Assembly (NCBI GenBank): GCA_905221605.1
Contig: CAJNDS010002401.1
Coordinates: forward strand, 1,049,542 to 1,113,541
Origin: Symbiodinium natans
Lineage: Eukaryota > Sar > Dinophyceae > Suessiales > Symbiodiniaceae
Direction of reading: 5' to 3'
DNA: 64,000 nt
Position 1 is the first letter of the stretch. Each line of letters begins with the position of its first letter. The notes below the pieces were generated by a model. It saw only the letters and a list, made by a program, of their open reading frames with translations. It searched no databases and was not told the DNA's origin. The translations under genes and the position numbers were made by a program. Below are positions 43,901 through 53,278 of this stretch, in pieces.

Positions 43901-44126
43901 CAACAAGTTGCAAGTCATGCCCCTGAAGGTGGAGGACACATACCCCCCGGAGCCTCCGTGTGGGCCAAATCACATGTTTGACCATGACGGAGTTGCCAGA
44001 GGCTTGATCGGCATGGTGCTTAAACCAAGCCTTGAACCCTTGGACTGTATCGGGACAGGAGCAGAAGGGATCGCTGACCAGCTTGAGAAACTATTGCGGC
44101 GACAGGAAACCTTGTTGTCGTTTTAA
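40923..44126 (+). CDS. RCC1-like repeat, transmembrane, double TIR-like receptor
   Basis: A single 1,067-codon exon (ATG at 40923; an alternative start at the MADAAGAMLVAVFLHAL segment near 41203 would give a signal-peptide-like N-terminus). Residues about 137-500: eight full 42-residue repeats and one partial of AFAAVKADGSVVTWGDSSYG form, a degenerate RCC1/HERC2-type propeller blade set common in dinoflagellates. Residues 500-560 are a Ser/Thr-rich stalk. Residues 560-672 are a SEA-like membrane-proximal region. Residues about 676-700 (IIGVCIAVAVLLLCCAVIAM) are the only transmembrane helix. Residues about 711-890 and 891-1067 are two copies of a cytoplasmic TIR-like domain (MISARFDGGELEQKFRRVH, ILAVCTRNYG, SSHEELVYAHDNKLQVMPLK). 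The Glu in HEEL sits where NAD-cleaving TIRs carry the catalytic Glu. The lack of introns contrasts with neighbouring genes. A surface sensor with cytoplasmic signalling is inferred. Confidence 0.7.
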   Translation: MRKCSSFYCEDRALQVLDCSSKASAQVVRELAAQRIQLLQCLDLFFHALCAYFGHIDRQLPQKVFSPPKHPVADLAVHLRELFDFKTFQYTAVMADAAGAMLVAVFLHALQQVQAGTSTPLVISCTRHWLYNGYMGLGFNTKSCAVNADGGVVTWGDERFGGNSSSVASQLDSNVQTIYSTGGAFAAVKADGSVVTWGDSRYGGDSSSVASQLNAGVKTISSTYFAFAAIKADGNVVAWGGPGSSSVAIQLNWTGVQTISSTERAIAAVKADGSVVTWGDHGYGGGASSVADQLNSDVQTIYSTDRAFAAVKADGSVVTWGDSSYGGDSSSVASQLNAGVQTVSSTAVAFAAVKADGSVVTWGDSNGGDSSSVASQLDSNVQTIYSTVGAFAAVKVDGSVVTWGESTFGGDSRVVAAQLNSNVQTICSTAGAFAAVKADGSVVTWGDSSYGGDSSSVASQLTHGVETISSATYFFAAVLWDGSFVAWGYSEGLEDFVVGPTITSTSTISSATGTSSTFSSSTSCSSTSSSTTSTTSSSSSSSTSTTRTADSQELSGSFLVDLPEANSAQLQAAAKAALLQTVQGIRDAAVEIAVQVEARRLQTSRRWRVDFTIVLLVQKVESALTFITDISRSAEFRSVLGNELVRAGVDIASTNAMTVSAISAATQTTLASLRAEAIIGVCIAVAVLLLCCAVIAMFSRLRYLRTERVAKFAEEQFREENPMYRWAMISARFDGGELEQKFRRVHMILKEKKCNILMVSVESGDDFGLLTMQYLNKIRETQGIILAVCTRNYGEKTASPYSSHEELVYAHDNKLQVMPLKVEDTYPPEPPCGPGHPYDKKRVAMGLIGMIFKSSVLYEDCTNKSADAISESLEKRLRSNVQQDMAEMRARELAEEQFREENPMYRWAMISARFDGGELEQKFRRVHMILKEKKCNILMVSVESGDDFGLLTMQYLNKIREMQGIILAVCTRNYGEKTASPYSSHEELVYAHDNKLQVMPLKVEDTYPPEPPCGPNHMFDHDGVARGLIGMVLKPSLEPLDCIGTGAEGIADQLEKLLRRQETLLSF

Positions 44127-45600
44127 TTCCAAAGGGGCAACGTTTCATTCAGAAGGGATATGCCAACGTTCGAATAGCCTTTCTTTAGCAGGGGAGCCTG
44201 AAACGCCCCTGGCCGAAGGCCGAGGCGCGTTTGTCAACACGGGTCGAGGCAGCCTTTCGTAGAAAAACATTTCTGGTGTCTTATTCGCTTGTTTGCTTTG
44301 CTCATGCACTTCTACTACTAACAGTAGTATTTCCTTCACTTGTATCTTGGTTAGAAGTTATCACGGTTTTATGAATTGTAGTACCGAGGCAATAAGATAA
44401 TATAAATCCTCCGGGAATCTCCCAGAAGAAAGAACACACCATAAAATACAATTAAGCACTACAAATACTCTATAATACTAAAGGGGCCCCCTTTAATATC
44501 CCCCAAGTTACTCCAGACTGTGCCATGTTCTTTGGGTGGAGTGAGGATGTTGATGGGGAGTTGGGTTTGGAGATGCTGGGTTGGTCCTTCGATGTTGCTG
44601 CTTTGGCTTTGGGAATGCGGATGGTTTGGTTGAGTGCTGTAAGAGGTACCAGTGGGAGGTCGTTTGGGGCACGTGGGTGAAGTCATTGAATCTGCGATGA
44701 GGTTGTTGTTTGCCCAGTAGGTGGCGGAGTTGGGCGCACCATGCCGTGATTGACGATGTCAACCATCCACCTGCTTGTCGGTGGCATGGGTCGAGTAGTT
44801 GGCGTGCGGGGCCGAGAGCCGTGGGTTTGGCTTTGATCCGGATGTGGAGGCTCTGCATGGTGGCGTAGCGGTAATTCTGGCACATACTTCAAAAGTGACT
44901 GTTCGGTTGGCACATTTGCCTACTTTGGGGCGGCGGAACCGGACTGGGGAAAGTTTCATGCTGCCTCGACATCCATGGAGTGCCAAATAATTTGGACGCT
45001 ACTTATGCAGCTTATGCAGTTTGGTCTGAGGCAGCTGTCAGTATGTTTTGGGGCAATCGGCAATGGTTGTTTTCTCTTTAAGGGTTTCATCATCTGATCG
45101 CGCCTGCCGAACCAACCCCCCCCGTCTGCGCCCAACACTGCAACCATCACGCGTGAGTGCGCTGCTTGGTCTGCAGTTAGCTAGTTACCCCCTCTTGAAC
45201 CCGCTGCGGAGGGCGGCAAGGCCGTTTACGGAGCCGCCCCGAGATGTAGGGGGGGACGAGCGTGGGCGGCTGCGGTTACTGCTGCTAGCCTTCCCATACA
45301 GGGAGCTGGGCTAAGCTTGCAGGGGAAACGTCCGTGCTGAGCTCACCCATTCACAGGAGGACATGATGGGAATAGGACGGTTCAGCTTGGGGCCTCAAGG
45401 TTAGGTGTTCGGTGTTCGATTGACTAAGTTGCAGTCCTCTCCGCTCCAGGCGGGGAACAAAACCTGATGAGCAGTTTCACTTTGCCCTACAGGGAGACGA
45501 TCTTGGCTGTACTCTCGCAACATCGTTGGGTGCAGGGGCGATCTCTCTCTGGGGGGGGCATATATGTCTCACGCTGACTGGATCACGGACCGGGCGCGCC
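44127..45600. other. Non-coding or unrecognised region
   Basis: Contains a possible 3' untranslated region of the RCC1/TIR gene and AT-rich DNA. An 88-codon plus-strand open frame ending at 45314 (LGLQLASYPLLNPLRRAARP) has no features that prove it is a gene. Confidence 0.35.
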
Positions 45601-45646
45601 TCGTGCGCGGAGGGTGTGCTCGCGCGCGCCCTTCAAGCCTTGAAGA

Positions 45647-45668
45647 AGAAGAGAGAGCGAGTGAGAGA

Positions 45669-45711
<43 letters not shown>

Positions 45712-45757
45712 CGAGAGAGAGCGAGAGAACGAGAGACAGAGAGAGAGAGAGAGAGGG
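45647..45757 (+). repeat. (GA)n purine tract
   Basis: About 110 bases of nearly pure GAGAGA with few interruptions. Confidence 0.9.
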
Positions 45758-46077
45758 GAACTTTGTCCTACCTTCCCCAGCTACCAAATCTGTAGTCGGA
45801 GAAGCTTTCGCTCAAGTGTAAGGGGCCAATTCAGGGCGGAACAGTTCACGTAAATCGGTAGACCTGGGGCAACCCAATAGCGGCCCTCGGGGGTGCACGT
45901 ACTTCCCCTGCATTTCGTGGAGGAGCGGGAATTGGGTATACAACAGTGGGGTTCATAGCAGTCATGTCCTTTCCCTGGATCTTCCACCCGCCACCTCTCC
46001 CATCTTTTCACACCGACAGACTCTGTATTGCTGGCCCAGTGGGGCGGTTCTTCCCTGCGAGGGGGGGATCATCAGCA

Positions 46078-46504
46078 GCGGAAGGAAGGAAGGAAGAGAA
46101 AGAGAGAGAAAAAGAGAGAAAAAGGAGAGAAAGAGAGAAAACAAGAGAAACAATTAGAAAAAGAGAGACAAGGAAAGAAAAAAAGAGAGAAAAGGAGAGA
46201 AAAGGAGAAAAGGAGAGAAAAGGAGAGAAAAGGAGAGAAAAGGAGAGAAAAGGAGAGAAAAGGAGAGAAAAGGAGAGAAAAGGAGAGAAAAGGAGAGAAA
46301 AGGAGAGAAAAGGAGAGAAAAGGAGAGAAAAGGAGAGAAAAAGAGAGAGAAAAAGAGAGAGAAAAAGAGAGAGAAAAAGAGAGAAAAGGAGAGAAAAGGA
46401 GAGGAGAGAAAAGGAGAGAAGGAGAGAAAGAGATAGATAAGGAGAGAAAGAGAGAAAGAGGGAAAAGAGAAAGAGAAAGAGCGAAAGAGAAAAAGAGATA
46501 AACA
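46078..46504 (+). repeat. Purine minisatellite GAGAAAAG
   Basis: About 425 bases of almost pure purine. The core at 46190-46345 has about 20 copies of the 10-bp unit GGAGAGAAAA, flanked by AAAGAGAGA variants. Mirror symmetry would allow triplex (H-DNA) formation. It lies about 390 bases upstream of the glutaredoxin-like gene. Confidence 0.9.
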
Positions 46505-46894
46505 AAAATGCCCTGCTACGACCGACCCCTCTATGATGAACCCATTTCGCACGAGAAAGTCAACAATGTTTTCCAGAAACCAATGCAAAAATGCGAAGAC
46601 AATTCTCAAAGGCATAACAAACACGACCACAAAAAGGTCCTGGTAATGTCGCTCTGTTTCATGATCAGGGTATGGGCTCGCATCAGGTGGAACAACCGAG
46701 ACCCAAACCCAAAAGCAGGTCTTTCGATTTTGTTGTGCCATTGCTGTGAGGTTCGGTCTGCAGACCCTGCAGATTCAAGATGTCGTTGGATTCCGCAGGA
46801 AGTCCATGTAGGTATTCCAAACAAGCTTCCGTGCTATCATGATTTCAGGTCAACCCTGGCTCAAAATGGGACAGGGCAAATTCACGTTTTTTAC

Positions 46895-47516
46895 ATGGCT
46901 GAACTGGTGGTTTATGGCCGGGACAGCTGTGGCCTGTGCAACAAGTTCAAAGAATCTTGCGAAGCACAAGGCCTGAAGTATACACCGAAGCACTGCCTGC
47001 CAGTAAAGTCGGTAGAGGTGCGCAAGCCCTGCTCTGCCAAGGTGGCGACTTCATGTCTAAACTTGAGGGCCTTGGGCCCTCCAGTGATTCTGTTCATCAG
47101 CCTACTGTTGCAGGCCTGAAATATCGATATGCCAACGTTGATGTGGCCAGCAACAAGGCCGAGATGGCCCGGAAGCTCCGGAGTGCCGAATGGTTCAAAG
47201 GCCAGCTTGGGACACTTCACCTTTTTTTCTCTCACCTCGCATGGAAAGAGTCGAAATAAGCACCTCCTCCATAACACCACCAGTGCTTATTCATGTATCC
47301 CCAGCTGAAAATATTGTCTTTCCACATTTTTTTTGGAGTCCGGACCACCCACAAGGGGGCAAGTTCGGATTGCCCGTGGTGGACGTCTACGGGAACATCC
47401 AGGAGAGGCCCACCATGGCAAGTGTCAAAGCTGCGCGGGAGCTGCTGCCCAGCGATGAGCACACCGACAAGATGAAGAAACAGTTCAAGGACGGCCACAC
47501 GAAACTAAATAATTAA
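46895..47516 (+). CDS. Glutaredoxin-like protein (3 exons)
   Basis: Exon 1 46895-46970 starts MAELVVYGRDSCGLCNKFKE, a thioredoxin-fold first strand followed by a CxxC active site (CGLC). Exon 2 47114-47200 gives LKYRYANVDVASNKAEMARK, then LRSAEWFK. Exon 3 47356-47516 gives GGKFGLPVVDVYGNIQERPT, with the cis-proline loop (LPVV) of glutaredoxins, and ends KDGHTKLNN at TAA. Total about 108 residues, a normal size. Intron 1 begins with GC and ends with AG, and AGGCCTGAARTAT is present at both its ends. Intron 2 also begins GC. These are dinoflagellate-type introns. The product would reduce disulfides or handle glutathione; the exact class is uncertain because CGLC is unusual. Confidence 0.7.
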
Positions 47517-47640
47517 ACAAGCCAACGGTTGCCCGGGTGACCGCCAAAACGGCAAAGACCACCGGTGTAAAGAAGCTCGTTCAGCTTGCAGCAGCAAGTT
47601 TTTTCCCGTAGATTGCAAGCGGGTGAGATGGTCTTCACAG

Positions 47641-47946
47641 GAGCTTGACCTCAACAAGGATGGCACACTCTGCTTCGATGAGATGCAAAAGATGATGAGA
47701 AGACTGGCGCCAGACATGTCTGAAATCCAGCTTCAGACGCTTTTCTGCGCTGCTGATGTGAATCTTGGCGAAAGCGAGGCAAGTGGGTCAATGCAGCATA
47801 ATGTAGCTGATTTCGCTAGACGTGCTTTCTTTCTGCCAACATGTGGCACCCGCCTTGTCAAACTCAGGAATCAAAATGGAGTGCTCGAACTGGACGAGTT
47901 CATCGACTTCGTATTGCATGGCAAGGCCCTGCGGCCAGTTTTTTGA
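47641..47946 (+). CDS. EF-hand calcium-binding exons
   Basis: Exon 47641-47759 encodes ELDLNKDGTLCFDEMQKMMR, a complete EF-hand loop (DLNKDGTLCFDE), then a linker to DV. Exon 47868-47946 continues NQNGVLELDEFIDFVLHGK, completing the second loop (DVNQNGVLELDE). The splice restores the loop exactly if the intron starts with GA and ends with AG, with GAATC at both ends. The start of the gene is not visible (acceptor CACAG at 47640). A TGA at 47944 may end the protein, or splicing after CATGGCAAG may join it to the following CAP exons. Confidence 0.7.
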   Translation, partial: ELDLNKDGTLCFDEMQKMMRRLAPDMSEIQLQTLFCAADVNLGESEASGSMQHNVADFARRAFFLPTCGTRLVKLRNQNGVLELDEFIDFVLHGKALRPVF

Positions 47947-47949
47947 GTT

Positions 47950-48370
47950 CTCAAGTTGGGCTTGGGGGAGTTCGAATTCAATCTAGCGAGAGAAGTAGGT
48001 TGCTCCTGGGAGCCAGCTGTATGCAGGCACGGTAGTTTGAAGAAGTTCCTCTTGGATAGTGCGAGAGAGTGGGTCTCTAGCTTGGTCTGGAACATGGGTT
48101 ATCGTAGGCTGTACGTTTTTTGGCCTGCTGATCCTTCGGGTTGCTTCTGGTTTTGGCCTGGGGAGGCGGCTGTGGCCAAGATCATGCAGGATCCACCAGA
48201 GACTGAGCCGTGTCCAGCAGCAGTAAGGGAGGAGTGGAAGGCGCACGGGATGCATACGATCATCTGTTTTGTGACTGACAGGAATTTGAGCCATGAGTGG
48301 GTTGCAGTTGTGACGCACACACAGAGAGTCTATCAACCCTGCTAGTCGGTTTTGTTGCTTCTACTTCATT
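47950..48370. other. Region without a supported exon
   Basis: An open plus-strand stretch of 129 codons exists (REWVSSLVWNMGYRRLYVFW), but nothing confirms it. It is probably intron or spacer. Confidence 0.3.
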
Positions 48371-48376
48371 CCCTAG

Positions 48377-49651
48377 AGGAGCATGTGCTTTTTGCGCACA
48401 ACTGGTTGCGACGGCAGCACGGGGTATTGGAGCTCAAATGGAGTTTCTGGGCTTGCAAGGATGGTGAAGCATGGTAGTCGGCCTAGTGGTTTGCAACTTG
48501 CAACAATAATCGTACCGACCTTCTACTAGCTGTTTTTGAAACGTGAGTGACTTGTAGTTGTACGATTCAGCGTCTCATGTGGAATGCAGCAAGCGGCTCA
48601 GAGACCTTTGATGCCATTGTGGGCAGTTGCCCCACGCCTTTTCGTACGTTTCCGTGTGCCATTCTGAGATGCCTAGGGTTAGTCGAGGATTGTGGGCCGT
48701 GTCGGCCTATAGTACAGTCTGAAGTTGGGATATTCCCCCTTCTTCTAACAGTGATTAACATAGGGGGTACTAAAATCCTCATTCAGGATTGCTAGCCTAA
48801 GGGGGAACATCCCCAAGTCTGAGGTGATGAGTGCTACGCCAACGCCAAGCGGCAAGCTGACGCTTGTCAAGCTGCTGGACGGATGCTGCAGGGCCATCTT
48901 GAGGGGCCCTCGGGTCGACAGGGCCAGAACCTTTATTGGATCCCTGAATGCAAGGGGGGGGGTATATGGAAACGAGGATTGAGTACCTTCTGGCTTCTGT
49001 GTTTCGTGTCTGTTTCAGATGGGCTCCCGAGTTCCTAAGTGCTCCTCAGGGGTGTTCCCGTTTCCTTACGAATTTCTTGGAATTCAGTCTGAGGAATCCT
49101 TGCCTATGTCCGAGTCCCAACGTCATCGTGGAGTCGTGGTACAAGGAACTGCACGAACCTGGCTATGACTTTTCCAAGGCGTTGGGTTCTCTGGGAACTG
49201 AGCACTTCACACAGGTGGTCTGGAAAGGCACTTCGCATGTGGCCATGGCTGTGTCGGAAGATGGATTGCATCTCAGATGCACGCCTAAAGTATCCATTGC
49301 ATGGGAAGATCGCGGGCCAACGGATATCCTTTCCATCCTTTCCTTTGTTGAACGCTGCTTAAAAAGTGGAAGTCTAAGGTTTTGCGTGGCCAACTATTAT
49401 CCGGCGGGCAACGAAGGAAGCTTCAAGGAGAGTGCAGTTTCTGCTGCATGTTGCCCAATCATAAGCTTCAATCATTTTCAAAGCACGTGACAGAATCTTG
49501 AAGATGGGCTTCACAGGACAATGTCTTCCCCGATGGGACACCTGTGCCCCGGCCACATGCGGGAGCTCTCGCAAAGGCGAAGGCCGCGGCATTGTCCAAG
49601 AGCAAGGCCAAAGCGAAGGCCAGAGGGCTGGAGCGGGTGGAGTTGCAATAG
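48377..49651 (+). CDS. CAP/SCP (PR-1 family) domain protein, multi-exon
   Basis: Exon-like segments give the CAP domain in order: 48377 to about 48442 (EEHVLFAHNWLRRQHGVLEL, then KW, the first helix with HN and H), 48832 to about 48939 (CYANAKRQADACQAAGRMLQ, then GQNLYW), about 49116-49279 (VESWYKELHEPGYDF, then HFTQVVWKGTSHVAMAVSED, the signature 1 His-Phe-Thr-Gln-Val-Val-Trp), about 49367-49430 (SLRFCVANYYPAGNEGSFKE, signature 2) and 49517-49651 (DNVFPDGTPVPRPHAGALAK) with an Ala/Lys-rich tail ending at TAG. All core motifs of the GAPR-1-like CAP fold are present. No signal peptide is visible because the N-terminus is undefined; the EF-hand exons just upstream may be part of the same gene. 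CAP proteins are secreted or membrane-associated and bind lipids. Confidence 0.8.
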
Positions 49652-49857
49652 CTGTTGGAGCCACGGCGCGCTGGATGGGCGTGGGAAGATGTAGGAAGGA
49701 TCCCAGAAAAGTGCGAGCGCGGAGTTCAGCAGTCGGGGAGCCCGTCAAGACCATGCGTGAGGTTCTCTGCAGCTCACCAAGCCCGGGGCAACTGTTCGAA
49801 CGAGTTTCTAGGATCCGAGGCTCCCATTCACCAGAGAGTCTACGAGTCCAAGAAGGG

Positions 49858-49946
49858 TTTAGGGTTTAGGGTTTGGGGTTTAGGGTTTAGGATTTAGGGT
49901 TTGGGGTTTAGGGTTTAGGATTTAGGGTTTGGGGTTTGGGGTTTGG
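49858..49946 (+). repeat. Telomere-like (TTTAGGG)n array in an intron
   Basis: About twelve TTTAGGG/TTTGGGG units, perfect enough to be recognised as plant-type telomere repeats. Confidence 0.85.
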
Positions 49947-49949
49947 TCC

Positions 49950-50545
49950 AAAGCAGAGACCTTGGAGGCCATCCTGGAGGCCGGAGCGGACGGCCTTCAG
50001 ACGCTCACCGTCAGGGCCCCCTCGCTGGCGGTGGACGAGATGCTGGAAGACTGCCCCTGGAATTTCAAGGAGTCACTGGCAAGAACTCCGTGCTCTGCTT
50101 TCTTGCTTGGGGGGGAGCCGGAATGCTTGTGTGCTGTGAAAAATGTGCATTGTGGAAGAAGTGCAGATTCTCCTAAAGATTCTGTACGAAAGGGTTTTTG
50201 AGGAGCCAAGAAGGTTTGGAGGTGTTTGGAATCTGAGAGACGTTCTGCAGGAACGGATAGAGAAGGCCTTCGAAGAAGGTGCTGATCTCGTCATGATTGA
50301 TCGCTTGGAGGAGCTGCTTGGATCAGATCTTTCACTGAGTAGCAGATCCAAGAGCCCGAGGTGTTGAACTGCCTGATGTTAGAGCAGCTGTTGAAAAGAG
50401 AAGATGAATCAGTATGTACCCCCTCCTGATTTTGCAGATCGGTCTGCAGCACTTCTTTCAGTTAAGGCCGCCTCAGACGCACATCCGAGTCATCACAAAG
50501 AGAAATGGAGAGATCCATTCTCAGTTCAGGGGCTCCATGGGAGGT
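49950..50545 (+). CDS. Unrecognised exons, helical protein
   Basis: Exon-like segments: about 49950-50082 (SKAETLEAILEAGADGLQTL, then SLAVDEMLEDCPWNFKESLA), about 50161-50340 (VQILLKILYERVFEEPRRFG, then WNLRDVLQERIEKAFEEGAD and RLEELLG) and about 50440-50540 (IGLQHFFQ, then PQTHIRVITKRNGEIHSQFR). They read sensibly, and donors and acceptors can be suggested, but no family is recognised. They may form the start of a gene that continues to the exons at 53-54 kb. Confidence 0.45.
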
Positions 50546-53270
50546 GGCTGACGCTAGGCTGGGCCGGTGGAGCTGATGCGAGCCAAGGCTGCTGGGGAAT
50601 GGAGAGGCCTTTGAGTTAAACTTGACTCTTGGAGTTGTTGCAGCCAGCACCTGACTCGCTTGTAGCTCTGCCGAAGCCTGCGCAGCATGGCGTCCTGAAT
50701 GCTGCTCGTAATGAAGCAGGATCACCTCCATCAATGCAGGCAAGCTGCTAGAGCGGCAGTATGTTTATAGTTGCTGGAGCTTGTCGGAAGGACAAGAAGA
50801 CCGACTGTCTCAAGAGTTTGTTGCAGTTGTTGGATCAGCATATTCAAGCAAGTCAAGATTGTAGCTGCATTTGTTTGTGTGGCACTTTGCCTGCCATTGA
50901 CTGGTCCGCTGAAGTGTGCGGTGTGGGACACCTGACGCCCCCAAATTTCGGCCCCAAAGTTGGGCCGAAGTGTTAACGAACGTTAGCCGGTATAACGGCT
51001 GTTAGCGAGTGTTAACGAGATTTCGCGACGTCTCCACTGCAAAGGGCAGTTGGGAGGAGACTGGCGCGTTGGAATGAGACCGAAAAAGCGGCGCTGTTTG
51101 GAGTTGCAGCGAGTTGTCTCGGAAGTGTGGCACCCCTTTTGATGTTGAGATGCAAGTTCACACACGGATTGGTTTTTGGTTATCTCTACGCATGTCAAAT
51201 TCGCGAAGTCGCTCATCCGGCTCCATGCGGCAGGGACAGAGCGTCGGCCGTCGCTGGGAGAGGGGGTGTTGTACCCCAGTGCTGGAACACGTTCGGGCTT
51301 CAGCTCGCAAGTGTCCATTCAAATCCGGTTCTGGCGCAGGAATCGGAAAGAAACCACCCAAACTGAATCATGGGACGATTGTTGCTACAATGCTTTGGTG
51401 ACATGGATGTAAGGAATCATGTTGATCCGACCATTCACAAGCGGCACCTTTTCAGTATGGTGATGCAAGGACAGAGCTTGTTTGGTGTTGTTCTTTCTGC
51501 CTCGCCGCTTTGTGAAGCTTCGTGGGCAGCACGGGCATTGATCATCTCATCGTGCTGTGCAAGTGGGCCTCACCATTGCAGAATGTCACATGAAGTTGCC
51601 ATGTCCACCCGCCCAACCCGCGGATAGTCACGCTCGATTGTGGGACTGAGGCAGAACGAGTTCCTTGAATTGTGGGCTTACATTTTGCTGATCGCGCGGG
51701 AAGGAACGGATTGAGCTTGAGAAATTGTGTTTTTTTGGAATACGAAAGTAGAAGGATAAAGTCTCAATTCGTTGGCTACGTTGTGCATTGAAACCCTTGT
51801 TGCGGGAAAGTGCCTGCCATTTGCAGAATCTGGGAGCTCGGGAGCCTTACCACAGAATGCAGGAAAAGCCATTAAAGTCGGATTGGCCAATTCTTTTTTC
51901 AGGTCATAAACTCTGATGTGAAGCAGGGTTTATATTTCTGTTTTTGGTGAGTGCTGTTTTTGGTGAGTGTATATAAGGTTCCTTTTTTCATATTGGTGAG
52001 TGTACATACCTGGTGTCCTTTTGGGGGTACAAGAAATATAAACCCTACTTCATGTAGGGCTAGGGCCTAGGGGTTGAGGCATTGCAACCAAACATGCTGA
52101 ACTTGTTGACTGCTCAAGCTGCTGGCATTGAATTGACAAACCACAATACGGACAGATCTAGCCTTCCCCTTCACCGTGACCAGCACAGGTGAGTTAGATA
52201 CATGTAGTTTTAACAACAAGCAATGAGTTCTGCACATGTGTTTTTTTGGGGTCCTGTACGAAGGTTTCAGCGCTGGCTGAAGGACTTGATGGTTACCGAC
52301 CAGTTTAGTGGGATGGAGCAATAGTGCATCCGTACCTATTCAGACATTGCAAGAACACCAACATGATGCAATGATGGAATGACGACGTTCAACATTGCAC
52401 GCTGCGTCTCTCGAGGCGACAGCGCACAGAGTTGTAAAGGACACGTGCCATTCATGCAGGCTGTTCATTGTCTTCTGGCACCCTGATCCCGGAAGAGTGT
52501 AGACTGCACCTTCACTTAGTGTTGGAATCCTCACCTTGATTCTTCAAGTTCTGCTGGCAGCTTGGCGAGTGTCCCCCAGAGTGCTGAACACCACAGCAAG
52601 CCCAAATCGCATCCCAGCTTCCGTCAGGTCGCACGTGCGCAGATCTTCTGCTTCCAAGATGCAGGTGCCGCGCCTCAGGCTTGGGTTTCTTTGTGGCCGC
52701 TCGCGGGGAAGTGCAATGTGCAGGTGGCGGCTTCGGAACACCCGTCCGTTGGCATCACAGGTGGAGAGTTCACCACCGGCGGAGCAGGTGCCTTGGCGCG
52801 GGAGTTTAGTTTGAGGCGCTGCAGTTGACCCCCATTCGACATGTGCATGGCCGACTTTTGCCTGCCTTGAAGCCGTGCCAGGACAATAGCATACCACAAA
52901 GATTGGCCCCACCGCCGCGAGGCCGCGGCACGGTGCAGCTGGGGTCACTGACTTTTTTCACACGCTTGCAACACGAGAGCGAGTTACCCCCACACCCATG
53001 TTGCCCAAGTCCGCAGACGCCACGCTTCAGCTTTGAACCCCAAAGTCCTCCTGCTTGCTTGCCGGAGGTCGACGACTCAATTTTCGGCAGGTGCCAGCCT
53101 TGGTGTCAATTTGATTGTTGGTCGCTTGAAGAGTTCTCAGCAGTTCGCCTCGTGGGAGTGGCGGTCCGTTGTGTTTCATCTCTTTCCTTGTGCTCCAATC
53201 AGAACCTTCAGATGGGTTCTCTGTTTGTTTGCTGCCCATGGCATTTGTGCAATGCCTCCATGTCTGCTCG
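50546..53270. other. Long intron or spacer with few supported exons
   Basis: Open stretches exist near 51370-51600 and 52560-52820 (HHSKPKSHPSFRQVARAQIF), but neither has neighbours or motifs to confirm it. A short inverted-repeat-rich piece with repeated GTTAACGA/GTTAGC lies at 50970-51025. GGTGAGTGTAYAT repeats lie at 51945-52005. Confidence 0.35.
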
Positions 53271-53278
53271 GCCTGACC

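Noticed and set aside
45048-45314. 88-codon plus-strand ORF near 45.1 kb
   Set aside because: No domain, start context or neighbouring exon supports it; left as unassigned.
45946-46501. Lys/Glu/Arg-rich and Leu/Ser/Phe-rich open frames
   Set aside because: Translations of the GAGAAAAG purine repeat in various frames.
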